DNA of 5,402 nucleotides from Clostridiales bacterium (GTDB lineage: Bacteria > Bacillota > Clostridia > Oscillospirales > QAMX01): assembly GCA_003149835.1 (NCBI GenBank), contig QAMX01000147.1, positions 1-5,402 on the forward strand, written 5' to 3'. The notes below the pieces were generated by a model. It searched no databases. It saw only the letters and a list, made by a program, of their open reading frames with translations, and was not told where the DNA came from. Both the position numbers and the translations under genes were made by a program. The first letter of the stretch is position 1. Each line of letters begins with the position of its first letter. Positions 1-5,402 of this stretch are shown one piece after another.

Positions 1-1067
1 CGAATCGCGTCTTCCTCAAACGTAAGCTTAACGTTTTCCATCTCAAAAATGTGGATATACTGCCGTGTGAGCGCGTTTTTCGGCTCGGTCAAGACGCGTA
101 CCAGAGCCTTTTCGTCAAGTTGGGACAGAGAAATAATGACCGGCAGACGCCCGACCAGCTCCGGGATCAGGCCAAATTTGACGATATCGTGCGCTTCGAC
201 CTCTTTGAGAATAGACGATGCGTCGCGCTCCTTTTTCGATGTAACCTTCGCGTTGAAGCCTATGTTCTTAATATTGACGCGCTGCTCGATGATCTTGTCG
301 ATCCCGTCGAAAGCGCCGCCGCAGATAAAGAGAATATTGGTCGTATCGATCTGAATAAATTCCTTCTGCGGGTGCTTGCGGCCGCCCTGCGGCGGGACAT
401 TGGCGATCGTCCCTTCCAGCAGTTTCAGCAGCGCCTGCTGGACGCCTTCACCGCTGACGTCGCGCGTAATGGAGGTATTTTCGCTCTTTCGGGAGATCTT
501 GTCGATCTCGTCGATATAGATAATGCCGCGTTCGGCCCGTTCGATGTCATAGTCGGCCGCCTGAATCAGGCGCAGCAGAATGTTTTCCACATCCTCGCCG
601 ACATAACCGGCTTCGGTCAGCGTCGTCGCGTCGGCGATGGCAAACGGCACTTTCAGCGTTTTCGCCAGCGTCTGCGCCAGATAGGTTTTGCCGCACCCGG
701 TCGGGCCGAGAAGCAGGATGTTGCTCTTTTGCAGCTCGATATCAGAGTCGGCATTGAAATACACGCGCTTATAGTGGTTATAGGTCGCCACGGCAAGCGC
801 GATCTTCGCTTCATCCTGTCCGATGACATATTGATCCAAAATCGCTTTCATCTCGCTCGGCCTCGGCAACGGACCCTCAGGCGCCTTTGCGGCCGAGCGA
901 TGTCCGGTATAGCGCTCCTCCTCCTCATCAGCAATCATCTGATAGCAGAGGCGAATACACTCGTCGCAGATATAAGCGCTGTCGCCGGAGATAATCCGGT
1001 TCGACTCCGTCTGCGGCCGTCCGCAGAAGGAGCAGCATATCAATCGTTTATCGTCGTTTCTCGCCAT
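1..1067 (-). CDS. clpX: ATP-dependent Clp protease ATP-binding subunit ClpX (3' end off the window)
   Basis: ClpX is the AAA+ unfoldase that recognises substrates, unfolds them with ATP and threads them into ClpP in the cytoplasm. The 355 complete codons read from ATG at 1067 show the whole domain order. The N-terminal zinc-binding domain has Cys12, Cys15, Cys34 and Cys37 (CSFC ... CDEC). Walker A is GPTGCGKT at 121-128, the GYVG pore loop at 154-157, Walker B IIYIDE at 182-187 and the RKH loop at 230-232. The ClpP-docking IGF loop is IGFN at 269-272, and the arginine-finger segment GLIPELVGR ends at Arg307. Only the C-terminal small subdomain with sensor 2, roughly 60-80 residues by comparison with E. 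coli ClpX, lies beyond the left edge. The start is fixed by AGGAG six bases upstream and by the family N-terminus. It follows clpP by 208 bases. Walker A has Cys where E. coli has Ser. Identification is secure. Confidence 0.98.
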   Translation of the reverse strand, partial: MARNDDKRLICCSFCGRPQTESNRIISGDSAYICDECIRLCYQMIADEEEERYTGHRSAAKAPEGPLPRPSEMKAILDQYVIGQDEAKIALAVATYNHYKRVYFNADSDIELQKSNILLLGPTGCGKTYLAQTLAKTLKVPFAIADATTLTEAGYVGEDVENILLRLIQAADYDIERAERGIIYIDEIDKISRKSENTSITRDVSGEGVQQALLKLLEGTIANVPPQGGRKHPQKEFIQIDTTNILFICGGAFDGIDKIIEQRVNIKNIGFNAKVTSKKERDASSILKEVEAHDIVKFGLIPELVGRLPVIISLSQLDEKALVRVLTEPKNALTRQYIHIFEMENVKLTFEEDAI

Positions 1068-1073
1068 GTGATT

Positions 1074-1078
1074 CTCCT
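1074..1078 (-). promoter_or_regulatory. Ribosome binding site of clpX
   Basis: The minus strand reads AGGAG here, six bases before the ATG at 1067. This matches the anti-Shine-Dalgarno and supports the chosen start. Only nine bases separate it from the base of the stem-loop at 1089-1126, so folding of that hairpin could affect access to it. Confidence 0.85.
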
Positions 1079-1088
1079 GTCAAAGTAT

Positions 1089-1126
1089 AATCTCAAAGCA
1101 AGCCGGAATGGGCCTGCTTTGAGATT
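1089..1126 (-). other. 16-bp stem-loop in the clpX leader
   Basis: Positions 1089-1104 and 1111-1126 are inverted repeats around a six-base loop. Read as minus-strand RNA, all 16 positions pair, one of them as G-U (1114 with 1101). On the plus strand that position would be an A-C mismatch, so the structure suits the clpX-sense transcript. It has the A/T-flanked, GC-capped shape of an intrinsic terminator, but is followed by AUUAUACUUUG rather than a U run, so efficient termination is doubtful. Possible roles are partial attenuation, an RNA processing or stability element, or control of clpX translation. The pairing is seen directly; the function is inferred. Confidence 0.75.
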
Positions 1127-1195
1127 GAAAAGATCACGCTCTTACCGGTGTTCTCTGTACGGCTGTTCATCTTCATGACGCGCTTCGCCGAACAC

Positions 1196-1258
1196 GCCGT
1201 TTACGCAGGGTAGAGGCAAACGGCTTACAGAAAAAGCGGTTTTCGGCCATAGTTTGCC
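1196..1258 (-). other. Possible competing hairpins downstream of clpP
   Basis: Three short segments can pair in two exclusive ways in the minus-strand RNA. The segment 1215-1224 can pair back with 1246-1258 (GGCAAAC with GTTTGCC, plus three more G-C pairs after a three-base bulge). It can instead pair forward with 1196-1202 (GCCGTTT with AAACGGC, 15-base loop). The arrangement resembles an antiterminator/terminator switch, but no U run follows either hairpin. Seven-base inverted repeats are expected by chance in a 208-base gap. Treat as tentative. Confidence 0.3.
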
Positions 1259-1275
1259 AACAGATTACGCCGGCT

Positions 1276-1860
1276 TTATTTTTGCCGGTTCAAAATCGCG
1301 TCGATCAGCCCGTATTCCTTGGCTTCCTCCGCGGTCATGAAATGGTCGCGTTCCGTATCGGCTTCGACTATGCTGAGCGGTTTTCCCGTCATTTGGGCGA
1401 GCATCTCGTTCATCTTCGAGCGGATGGCGATGATTCTCTCCGCGTGAATCTTGATATCGCTGACCTGTCCCTGCGCGCCGCCGGACGGCTGGTGGATCAT
1501 GATTTCGCTGTTGGGCAGCGCAAAGCGCTTGCCCGGCGCGCCAGCCGCGAGCAGGAACGCGCCCATACTCGCCGCCATGCCCACGCAGATCGTCGAGACG
1601 TCGGCCTTGATATACTGCATGGTATCGTAAATCGCCATACCGGACGTAATAGAGCCGCCCGGACTGTTGATATACAGAGAGATGTCCTTATCGGGATCCT
1701 GCGCTTCAAGGTAAAGTAACTGCGCGACGACCAGACCCGCCGTGACGTCGTTGACCTCTTCGTGCAGGAAAATAATTCTGTCGTTCAGCAGTCTCGAAAA
1801 AATATCGTAGCTGCGCTCGCCTCTGTTGGTCTGTTCGATAACCATCGGCACTAAGCTCAT
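1276..1860 (-). CDS. clpP: ATP-dependent Clp protease proteolytic subunit ClpP
   Basis: ClpP is the serine peptidase whose two stacked heptameric rings form the degradation chamber fed by ClpX or ClpC. The product is 194 residues, the usual length, and starts [21 protein letters not shown], the canonical N-terminal loop region that contacts the unfoldase. The catalytic triad is complete: Ser98 in GMAASMGA, His123 in MIHQPSGG and Asp172 in ERDHFM. The oxyanion-hole region INSPGGS is at 64-70, and the handle helix around 130-160 is intact. The reading frame is open further upstream, to a GTG at 1965 and an ATG at 1869. I chose 1860 because it gives the family N-terminus and has AAGGG nine bases upstream; the ATG at 1869 abuts the AAGGG directly. 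It sits 198 bases after tig and 208 before clpX. No oddity appears in the protein. Confidence 0.98.
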   Translation of the reverse strand: MSLVPMVIEQTNRGERSYDIFSRLLNDRIIFLHEEVNDVTAGLVVAQLLYLEAQDPDKDISLYINSPGGSITSGMAIYDTMQYIKADVSTICVGMAASMGAFLLAAGAPGKRFALPNSEIMIHQPSGGAQGQVSDIKIHAERIIAIRSKMNEMLAQMTGKPLSIVEADTERDHFMTAEEAKEYGLIDAILNRQK

Positions 1861-1869
1861 AAAAACCAT

Positions 1870-1874
1870 CCCTT
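1870..1874 (-). promoter_or_regulatory. Ribosome binding site of clpP
   Basis: AAGGG on the minus strand lies nine bases before the ATG at 1860 and directly abuts another in-frame ATG at 1869. The spacing therefore favours 1860, which agrees with the conserved ClpP N-terminus. Confidence 0.65.
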
Positions 1875-2058
1875 CGTTGTAAACTCCAAATAAACCGCTC
1901 CGGACGAGAATCGTTTCAAACGCCGTCTTGCCGCCGGAGAAGCCGCTGCGTTCTCTTCGCTTCACAGCGCCGCAGCCGAAACGCCTCCGTCGACGCGCCG
2001 CGCGGGGTTCCGTCGCCGCCCGAGACGGTCTACTTAGTTATATCCAGATTTCGGAAAA

Positions 2059-3426
2059 TTATTCGCCGACGGCGTCCCCGTCTTTTTCAGAGGCTTCAGC
2101 CGCGCTGTCTTTGGCCGCTTCTTCCGTTTTTTCCTCTTCTTCGGGCTTCGGATCCAGCTTGACAGCCGTTTCCTTGATCAGGTCGACAGCCTTGGTTTTC
2201 AGCATATCTTCCTTGACCGCTTCGGGGCTCATATACTTTTTCAGCTCCTCGGCCGGCGTCTTGTACTGCTCGCTCAGCTTGGCGTATTCCGCCTCGATGT
2301 CCTCTTCCGTGACGTCGAAATTTTCCGCCTTGACGACCGCTTCCAGCGCCAGCGTCGTCTTGACCTGATGCTCGGCGCGATCGCGGAAGGTGTTGCGGAA
2401 GCCGTCCATATCCATGCCGCTCATTTGGAGGTAACCGTCCAGCGTCATTCCCTGCGCGCGAAGACGGTATTCAAAGTCCTCTGCGATCCGGTCGAGCTGC
2501 TGTTCGATCATGCAGGCTGGAATGTCCGCTTCCAGGCCTTCCAGCAGCTTATCGAGCAGTCTGCCCTCAAACTCCTCGGCCGCCGATTTCTCGCGCACGG
2601 TTTGCAGCTTTCTTTTCAGGTCCTCGCGGTACTCCGCAAGCGTCTCAAATTCAGAGACGTCTTTGGCAAACTCGTCGTCGAGTTCAGGCAGAACATTTTC
2701 CTTGACCTCGTGAACCTTTACCTTGAAGACCGCCGGTTTTCCCGCCAGCTCGCCCGCCTGATACTCCTCGGGGAACGTAACGTTGACATCCTTCTCGTCG
2801 CCGGCTTTCACACCGTTGAGCTGTTCTTCAAAGCCCGGAATAAACTGACCGGAACCGAGACGCAGACTGTGGTTTTCAGCTTTGCCGCCCTCAAAGGCCA
2901 CCCCGTCGATAAAGCCTTCGAAATCAATCAGCACCGTATCGCCGTCGGCTGCCTCGCGCTCGACCGTTTCCAGACGGCCGTTGCGCTTGCGGCGGTTTTC
3001 GAGCTCCTTGTCAACGTCTTGCTCGGTAATTTCCACCGGCGTGTATTCCGCTTCGAGATTTTTATACTGTCCGATTTTGACTTCCGGCTTCACCGTGACA
3101 AGCGCGGTAAACGTAAAGCCGTCCGCGCTGATATCCACCAGCTCGACCTCTGCGCGGTCGACAGGTTCAATGCCCGCCTCTTTGACGGCGGCGGAATAAA
3201 CGTCGGGGTAAGCGATATTGACCGCGTCCTCATAAAAGACGCCCTCGCCGTAGACGCGCTCAATAATCCGCCGCGGGGCGCGGCCTCTGCGGAAACCCTG
3301 TACGTTAAAGCGCGTGGCGTTTTTCTTGTAAGATTTCTCAACGGCAGCCTGAAATTCGTCTTTTTCGGCGGTGATTTCAAGCTTGACCTGGTTGGTGTCT
3401 GTTTTTTCTACGTTTTTTAAAATCAT
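2059..3426 (-). CDS. tig: Trigger factor, ribosome-associated chaperone and peptidyl-prolyl isomerase
   Basis: Trigger factor docks beside the ribosomal exit tunnel, shields nascent chains and carries a prolyl cis-trans isomerase domain. The 455-residue product has all three parts. The N-terminal ribosome-binding domain carries the signature GFRRGRAP at 44-51, where FRR replaces the E. coli FRK. An FKBP-like PPIase domain spans about 162-243 (GDTVLIDFEGFIDG ... LGSGQFIPGFEEQL ... FPEEY). The helical C-terminal chaperone domain covers about 244-424. The last ~30 residues are a Glu/Ala/Asp/Lys-rich, probably disordered acidic tail that makes the protein longer than E. coli Tig (432). The ATG at 3426 has a perfect AGGAGG seven bases upstream and gives the expected MILKNVEK-type N-terminus. 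A strong promoter lies immediately upstream. clpP and clpX follow, the usual order in Clostridia and other bacteria. Confidence 0.98.
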   Translation of the reverse strand: MILKNVEKTDTNQVKLEITAEKDEFQAAVEKSYKKNATRFNVQGFRRGRAPRRIIERVYGEGVFYEDAVNIAYPDVYSAAVKEAGIEPVDRAEVELVDISADGFTFTALVTVKPEVKIGQYKNLEAEYTPVEITEQDVDKELENRRKRNGRLETVEREAADGDTVLIDFEGFIDGVAFEGGKAENHSLRLGSGQFIPGFEEQLNGVKAGDEKDVNVTFPEEYQAGELAGKPAVFKVKVHEVKENVLPELDDEFAKDVSEFETLAEYREDLKRKLQTVREKSAAEEFEGRLLDKLLEGLEADIPACMIEQQLDRIAEDFEYRLRAQGMTLDGYLQMSGMDMDGFRNTFRDRAEHQVKTTLALEAVVKAENFDVTEEDIEAEYAKLSEQYKTPAEELKKYMSPEAVKEDMLKTKAVDLIKETAVKLDPKPEEEEKTEEAAKDSAAEASEKDGDAVGE

Positions 3427-3433
3427 TGGTAGT

Positions 3434-3439
3434 CCTCCT
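3434..3439 (-). promoter_or_regulatory. Consensus ribosome binding site of tig
   Basis: AGGAGG on the minus strand, seven bases before the tig ATG, is a full-consensus Shine-Dalgarno at near-ideal spacing. With the promoter just upstream it implies high expression. Confidence 0.92.
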
Positions 3440-3459
3440 GCGTCTTCAAATACCAGAGT

Positions 3460-3488
3460 ATTATATCATATTTCACAGAAAATGCCAA
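3460..3488 (-). promoter_or_regulatory. Sigma-A (sigma-70 type) promoter of tig
   Basis: On the minus strand TTGGCA (3483-3488) is followed, after exactly 17 bases, by TATAAT (3460-3465). The -10 is a perfect consensus and is preceded by TGA, making it an extended -10 (TGnTATAAT). Upstream of the -35, 3490-3516 is rich in A and T runs and may act as an UP element. Transcription should begin near 3453, giving a leader of about 27 bases before the tig ATG. The match is visible directly; strength and start point are inferred. It is the only convincing promoter in the window and probably serves tig and, by read-through, clpP and clpX. Confidence 0.88.
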
Positions 3489-3543
3489 CTGTTTTTTGAA
3501 ACAAAAATCTTTTTTTGCGTTGCTTCCCCGTGTCCGCCGTATG

Positions 3544-3560
3544 GCATCCCGACCGGATGC
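3544..3560 (-). other. Small stem-loop after the phosphoesterase gene
   Basis: GCATCC and GGATGC form a six-bp stem with a five-base loop two bases after the stop codon at 3563-3565. It may mark the 3' end of the upstream transcript. It is short, and the nearest T-rich minus-strand run lies about 25-40 bases further on, so it is not a convincing intrinsic terminator. Confidence 0.35.
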
Positions 3561-3562
3561 GG

Positions 3563-4264
3563 CTATCCGACCCGCACAGGTCTGAAATTCAGATGATCCG
3601 CCGAAATACAGGCGTATTGGACGCCGTTGATCTCGCCCTCGCGCGCATATTTGAGCGATCGGCCGTGCAGATGCCCGTAATAGCAGCGACGCACGGAATA
3701 AGCGCTCAGAATATCGAGGATCTCTCCGCACCGAAAGCTCTGGTAGAGCGGCGGATAATGCAGAATGGCGACCAGCTCTTGGGCGCCGGATTTCCTGCCC
3801 TCGTCCAAGGATGTCCGCAGCCGGATCAATTCTCTCCGATAGACCTTGCCGCCGTCTCCATCCGCATCGTTTTCGTTTTCCAAAAACCAGCCGCGCGTAC
3901 CGCAAAAAGCCGTACCGTCGATGACGGCGCAGGTATTGTGCAGAAAATCAAGCGAGCGGATCCCTTGCTCCGCGAGAAAACGCCGCATTCCCGTCACCGT
4001 CGTCCAGAAGTAATCGTGATTGCCTTTCAGCAAAAGCTTTTTCCCAGGCAACGCCTCAATAAAACGGAAATCCGCCAGCGCCTCGTCCAGCGACATGCCC
4101 CATGAGGTGTCGCCGGCCAGAATTACCGTATCCTCCTGTGACACGAGGGCGTTCCACCCTTCTCTGATTTTCTCCACATATCCGTTCCATACGCCGCCGA
4201 ACAGATCCATCGGCTTGTTCACGGTCAGAGAGAGGTGCAGGTCCCCTATCACAAAAACCGACAC
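3563..4264 (-). CDS. Calcineurin-like metallophosphoesterase, substrate unknown
   Basis: This 233-residue protein is a dinuclear-metal phosphoesterase of the calcineurin-like superfamily, probably cytoplasmic since no signal peptide or membrane segment is seen. All the expected metal-site motifs are present in order: GDLH (Asp8, His10), GDTSWG (Asp52), GNHDYFW (Asn82, His83), HYPP (His169) and GHLHG (His198, His200). It resembles the short 'predicted phosphohydrolase' group common in Firmicutes (COG1768-like, from memory), whose substrate I do not know. The start is GTG at 4264: AAAGGGGG lies six bases upstream, and the protein then begins (V)SVFVIGDLHLS, placing the first metal motif at the very N-terminus as usual. 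The frame stays open further upstream, but that extension overlaps thrC and is Cys/Arg-rich, so it is unlikely to be coding. It follows thrC by 79 bases and is probably cotranscribed with it. Confidence 0.9.
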   Translation of the reverse strand: MSVFVIGDLHLSLTVNKPMDLFGGVWNGYVEKIREGWNALVSQEDTVILAGDTSWGMSLDEALADFRFIEALPGKKLLLKGNHDYFWTTVTGMRRFLAEQGIRSLDFLHNTCAVIDGTAFCGTRGWFLENENDADGDGGKVYRRELIRLRTSLDEGRKSGAQELVAILHYPPLYQSFRCGEILDILSAYSVRRCYYGHLHGRSLKYAREGEINGVQYACISADHLNFRPVRVG

Positions 4265-4270
4265 GCATAT

Positions 4271-4278
4271 CCCCCTTT
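4271..4278 (-). promoter_or_regulatory. Ribosome binding site deciding the GTG start of the phosphoesterase
   Basis: AAAGGGGG on the minus strand is six bases before GTG at 4264. An ATG at 4268 is closer but in another frame, which yields only a 70-codon reading without homology. The GTG is the real start. Confidence 0.8.
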
Positions 4279-4343
4279 CAAAATTGCGGCGGTTGTCAGC
4301 CCATTCGGCCGCCCCTTTGTTTTCCTTTACGGGACAGAGATCG

Positions 4344-5402
4344 TCACACACGAAGCGCGGCCGACACCGCTTGCAGCATATCTCCCTTCTCCACGCTGCC
4401 GGTAAAACGCACCGGCTTGCCCGCGAGGGAACGGATCGGTTCGGGCACTTCAATGCCAGAAACCGCCGACAGGCGCGCCGCCGAGTCGCGCTGCTCCGCG
4501 CAGACTTCGCCGGTCAGCGCCTTTAAAACGTCGGGCGCGAATTTAAACGGGCTCGCCGTTGCCGCGACGACCGTCGGGCGCGTGTCGTCCGTCTGCCGCC
4601 GGTATTCGTCCAGCACGGCCAAGGCCACGGCCGTGTGCGTATCCGGCAGATAGCCGTAATCGTTGAAATAGCGCCGAATACAGGCCAGCGTCGCCGCGTC
4701 GTCGCACCAGCCCGCGCTGAACACTTCTTTTATATGACCCGTCATAGAGTCCGAGACCGTATAGCTGCCGTCCTCAGAGAGCTTCTTCATCAGCGCCGCG
4801 ACCTCGGCGCCGTTGTGCTCGCTGAGCTCGAAGAGCAGGCGCTCGACGTTGCTCGATACGAGGATGTCCATCGACGGCGAGGCCGTCGTAAAAAACTGCC
4901 TGTGCGCGTTATAGCAGCCGCTCTGCAAAAATTCCGTGAGCACATTGTTGGAATTGGAGGCGCAGATCAGCCGCGCCACCGGCAGACCCATGCGCTTGGC
5001 AAAATAGGCCGCGAGGATGTTTCCGAAGTTTCCTGTGGGCACGCAGATGTTGATCTTCTCTCCGTCCTTGACCGCGCCGGCGTTCAACAGATCGCAGTAC
5101 GCCGAGACGTAATAGACGATCTGAGGAACCAGCCGCCCCCAGTTGATGGAGTTTGCGCTCGAAAGACGGATGCCTTTTTTCGACAGCGTTTCGGCAAACG
5201 CCGCGTCGGAAAAAATCCGCTTGACGCCGGTCTGCGCGTCGTCAAAATTGCCCTTGACGGCGCAGACCGAGACGTTATTCCCTGTCTGCGTCACCATTTG
5301 GAGCTTTTGAATATCGCTGACGCCGTTCTCCGGGTAAAAGACGATGATCCTCGTTCCCTCCACGTCCGCGAAGCCTTCCAGCGCCGCCTTGCCGGTATCG
5401 CC
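4344..5402 (-). CDS. thrC: Threonine synthase (5' end off the window)
   Basis: ThrC is the PLP enzyme that converts O-phospho-L-homoserine and water to L-threonine and phosphate, the last step of threonine synthesis. The visible part is 352 residues, in frame to the right edge. It opens GDTGKAALEGFADV, the conserved segment after the substrate/PLP loop, and continues with FYPENGVSDIQKLQMVTQ, VKGNFDDAQ, SINWGRL, the glycine loop PTGNFGN at visible residues 122-128 (expected to hold the PLP phosphate) and ASNSNNVLTEF. These mark the longer, E. coli/yeast-like ThrC family. Around 140 N-terminal residues, including the PLP-binding lysine, lie outside the window. A GTG at 5363 is internal, since conserved ThrC sequence continues upstream of it. 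The reading ends at TGA (4344-4346). No clear terminator separates it from the phosphoesterase gene. Confidence 0.97.
   Translation of the reverse strand, partial: GDTGKAALEGFADVEGTRIIVFYPENGVSDIQKLQMVTQTGNNVSVCAVKGNFDDAQTGVKRIFSDAAFAETLSKKGIRLSSANSINWGRLVPQIVYYVSAYCDLLNAGAVKDGEKINICVPTGNFGNILAAYFAKRMGLPVARLICASNSNNVLTEFLQSGCYNAHRQFFTTASPSMDILVSSNVERLLFELSEHNGAEVAALMKKLSEDGSYTVSDSMTGHIKEVFSAGWCDDAATLACIRRYFNDYGYLPDTHTAVALAVLDEYRRQTDDTRPTVVAATASPFKFAPDVLKALTGEVCAEQRDSAARLSAVSGIEVPEPIRSLAGKPVRFTGSVEKGDMLQAVSAALRV

Noticed and set aside
1080..1098. CtsR operator upstream of clpX (two TCAAAG copies)
   Set aside because: CtsR boxes are heptads of GGTCAAA type repeated at a 10-base period. Here the period is 13, the heptads are imperfect, and the second copy is part of the hairpin arm.
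51..1178. 375-codon plus-strand open frame over clpX
   Set aside because: It is antisense to a clearly conserved ClpX, with no recognisable domain and an Arg/Leu/Asp-rich composition typical of the antisense of GC-rich genes. No ribosome binding site supports it.
1270..1288. CCGGC/GCCGG inverted repeat around the clpP stop codon as a terminator
   Set aside because: The stem is only five base pairs with a nine-base loop and no U run follows on the minus strand.
1276..1965. 229-residue ClpP from a GTG at 1965
   Set aside because: The extra 35 residues do not resemble ClpP, and the ribosome binding site and family N-terminus point to 1860.
2037..2042. TATAAC on the minus strand as a clpP -10 box
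   Set aside because: No -35-like hexamer lies 16-18 bases upstream, and the position is just after the tig stop, far from clpP.
2368..3420. 350-codon plus-strand open frame over tig
   Set aside because: It mirrors the trigger factor reading frame, shows no known motif, and no plus-strand promoter or ribosome binding site is seen.
4265..4343. Terminator or promoter between thrC and the phosphoesterase gene
   Set aside because: Only a weak GGCGG/CCGCC pairing is present, without a U tract, and no -35/-10 pair is recognisable.
3563..4453. 296-residue phosphoesterase starting inside thrC
   Set aside because: The extension overlaps the thrC 3' end, is Cys/Arg-rich and unlike the family; the GTG at 4264 has a strong ribosome binding site.

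Overview
The window looks like a chromosomal housekeeping segment of a fairly GC-rich anaerobic Firmicute, most likely class Clostridia and perhaps an Oscillospirales/Ruminococcaceae-type organism. That guess rests on protein flavour (ClpP, ClpX, trigger factor and threonine synthase all read as Clostridia-like), strong AGGAGG-type ribosome binding sites, one GTG start and the tig-clpP-clpX order. No 16S or other taxonomic marker is present, so the assignment is inference.

All five genes lie on the minus strand, so transcription runs from high to low coordinates. From right to left: the 3' three-quarters of threonine synthase (thrC, running off the right edge); a small calcineurin-like metallophosphoesterase of unknown substrate, 79 bases after thrC; a strong, near-consensus sigma-A promoter with an extended -10; trigger factor (tig); clpP after a 198-base gap; and clpX after a 208-base gap, running off the left edge with roughly the last 60-80 residues missing.

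Tig, ClpP and ClpX form a protein-folding and turnover module. Trigger factor holds nascent chains at the ribosome exit, ClpX unfolds tagged or damaged proteins, and ClpP degrades them. ThrC and the phosphoesterase probably belong to a separate upstream transcription unit, because the only clear promoter sits between them and tig.

No mobile element, CRISPR array, tRNA, rRNA or defence gene was seen. I did not find a previously undescribed system. The least ordinary signals are in non-coding DNA: a 16-bp stem-loop ending nine bases before the clpX Shine-Dalgarno sequence, fully paired (one G-U) only in the sense transcript, and possible competing hairpins further up in the same clpP-clpX gap. 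Both inter-gene gaps are long for an operon, which suggests post-transcriptional or separate control of clpP and clpX. No stretch over 300 bases lacks a gene.
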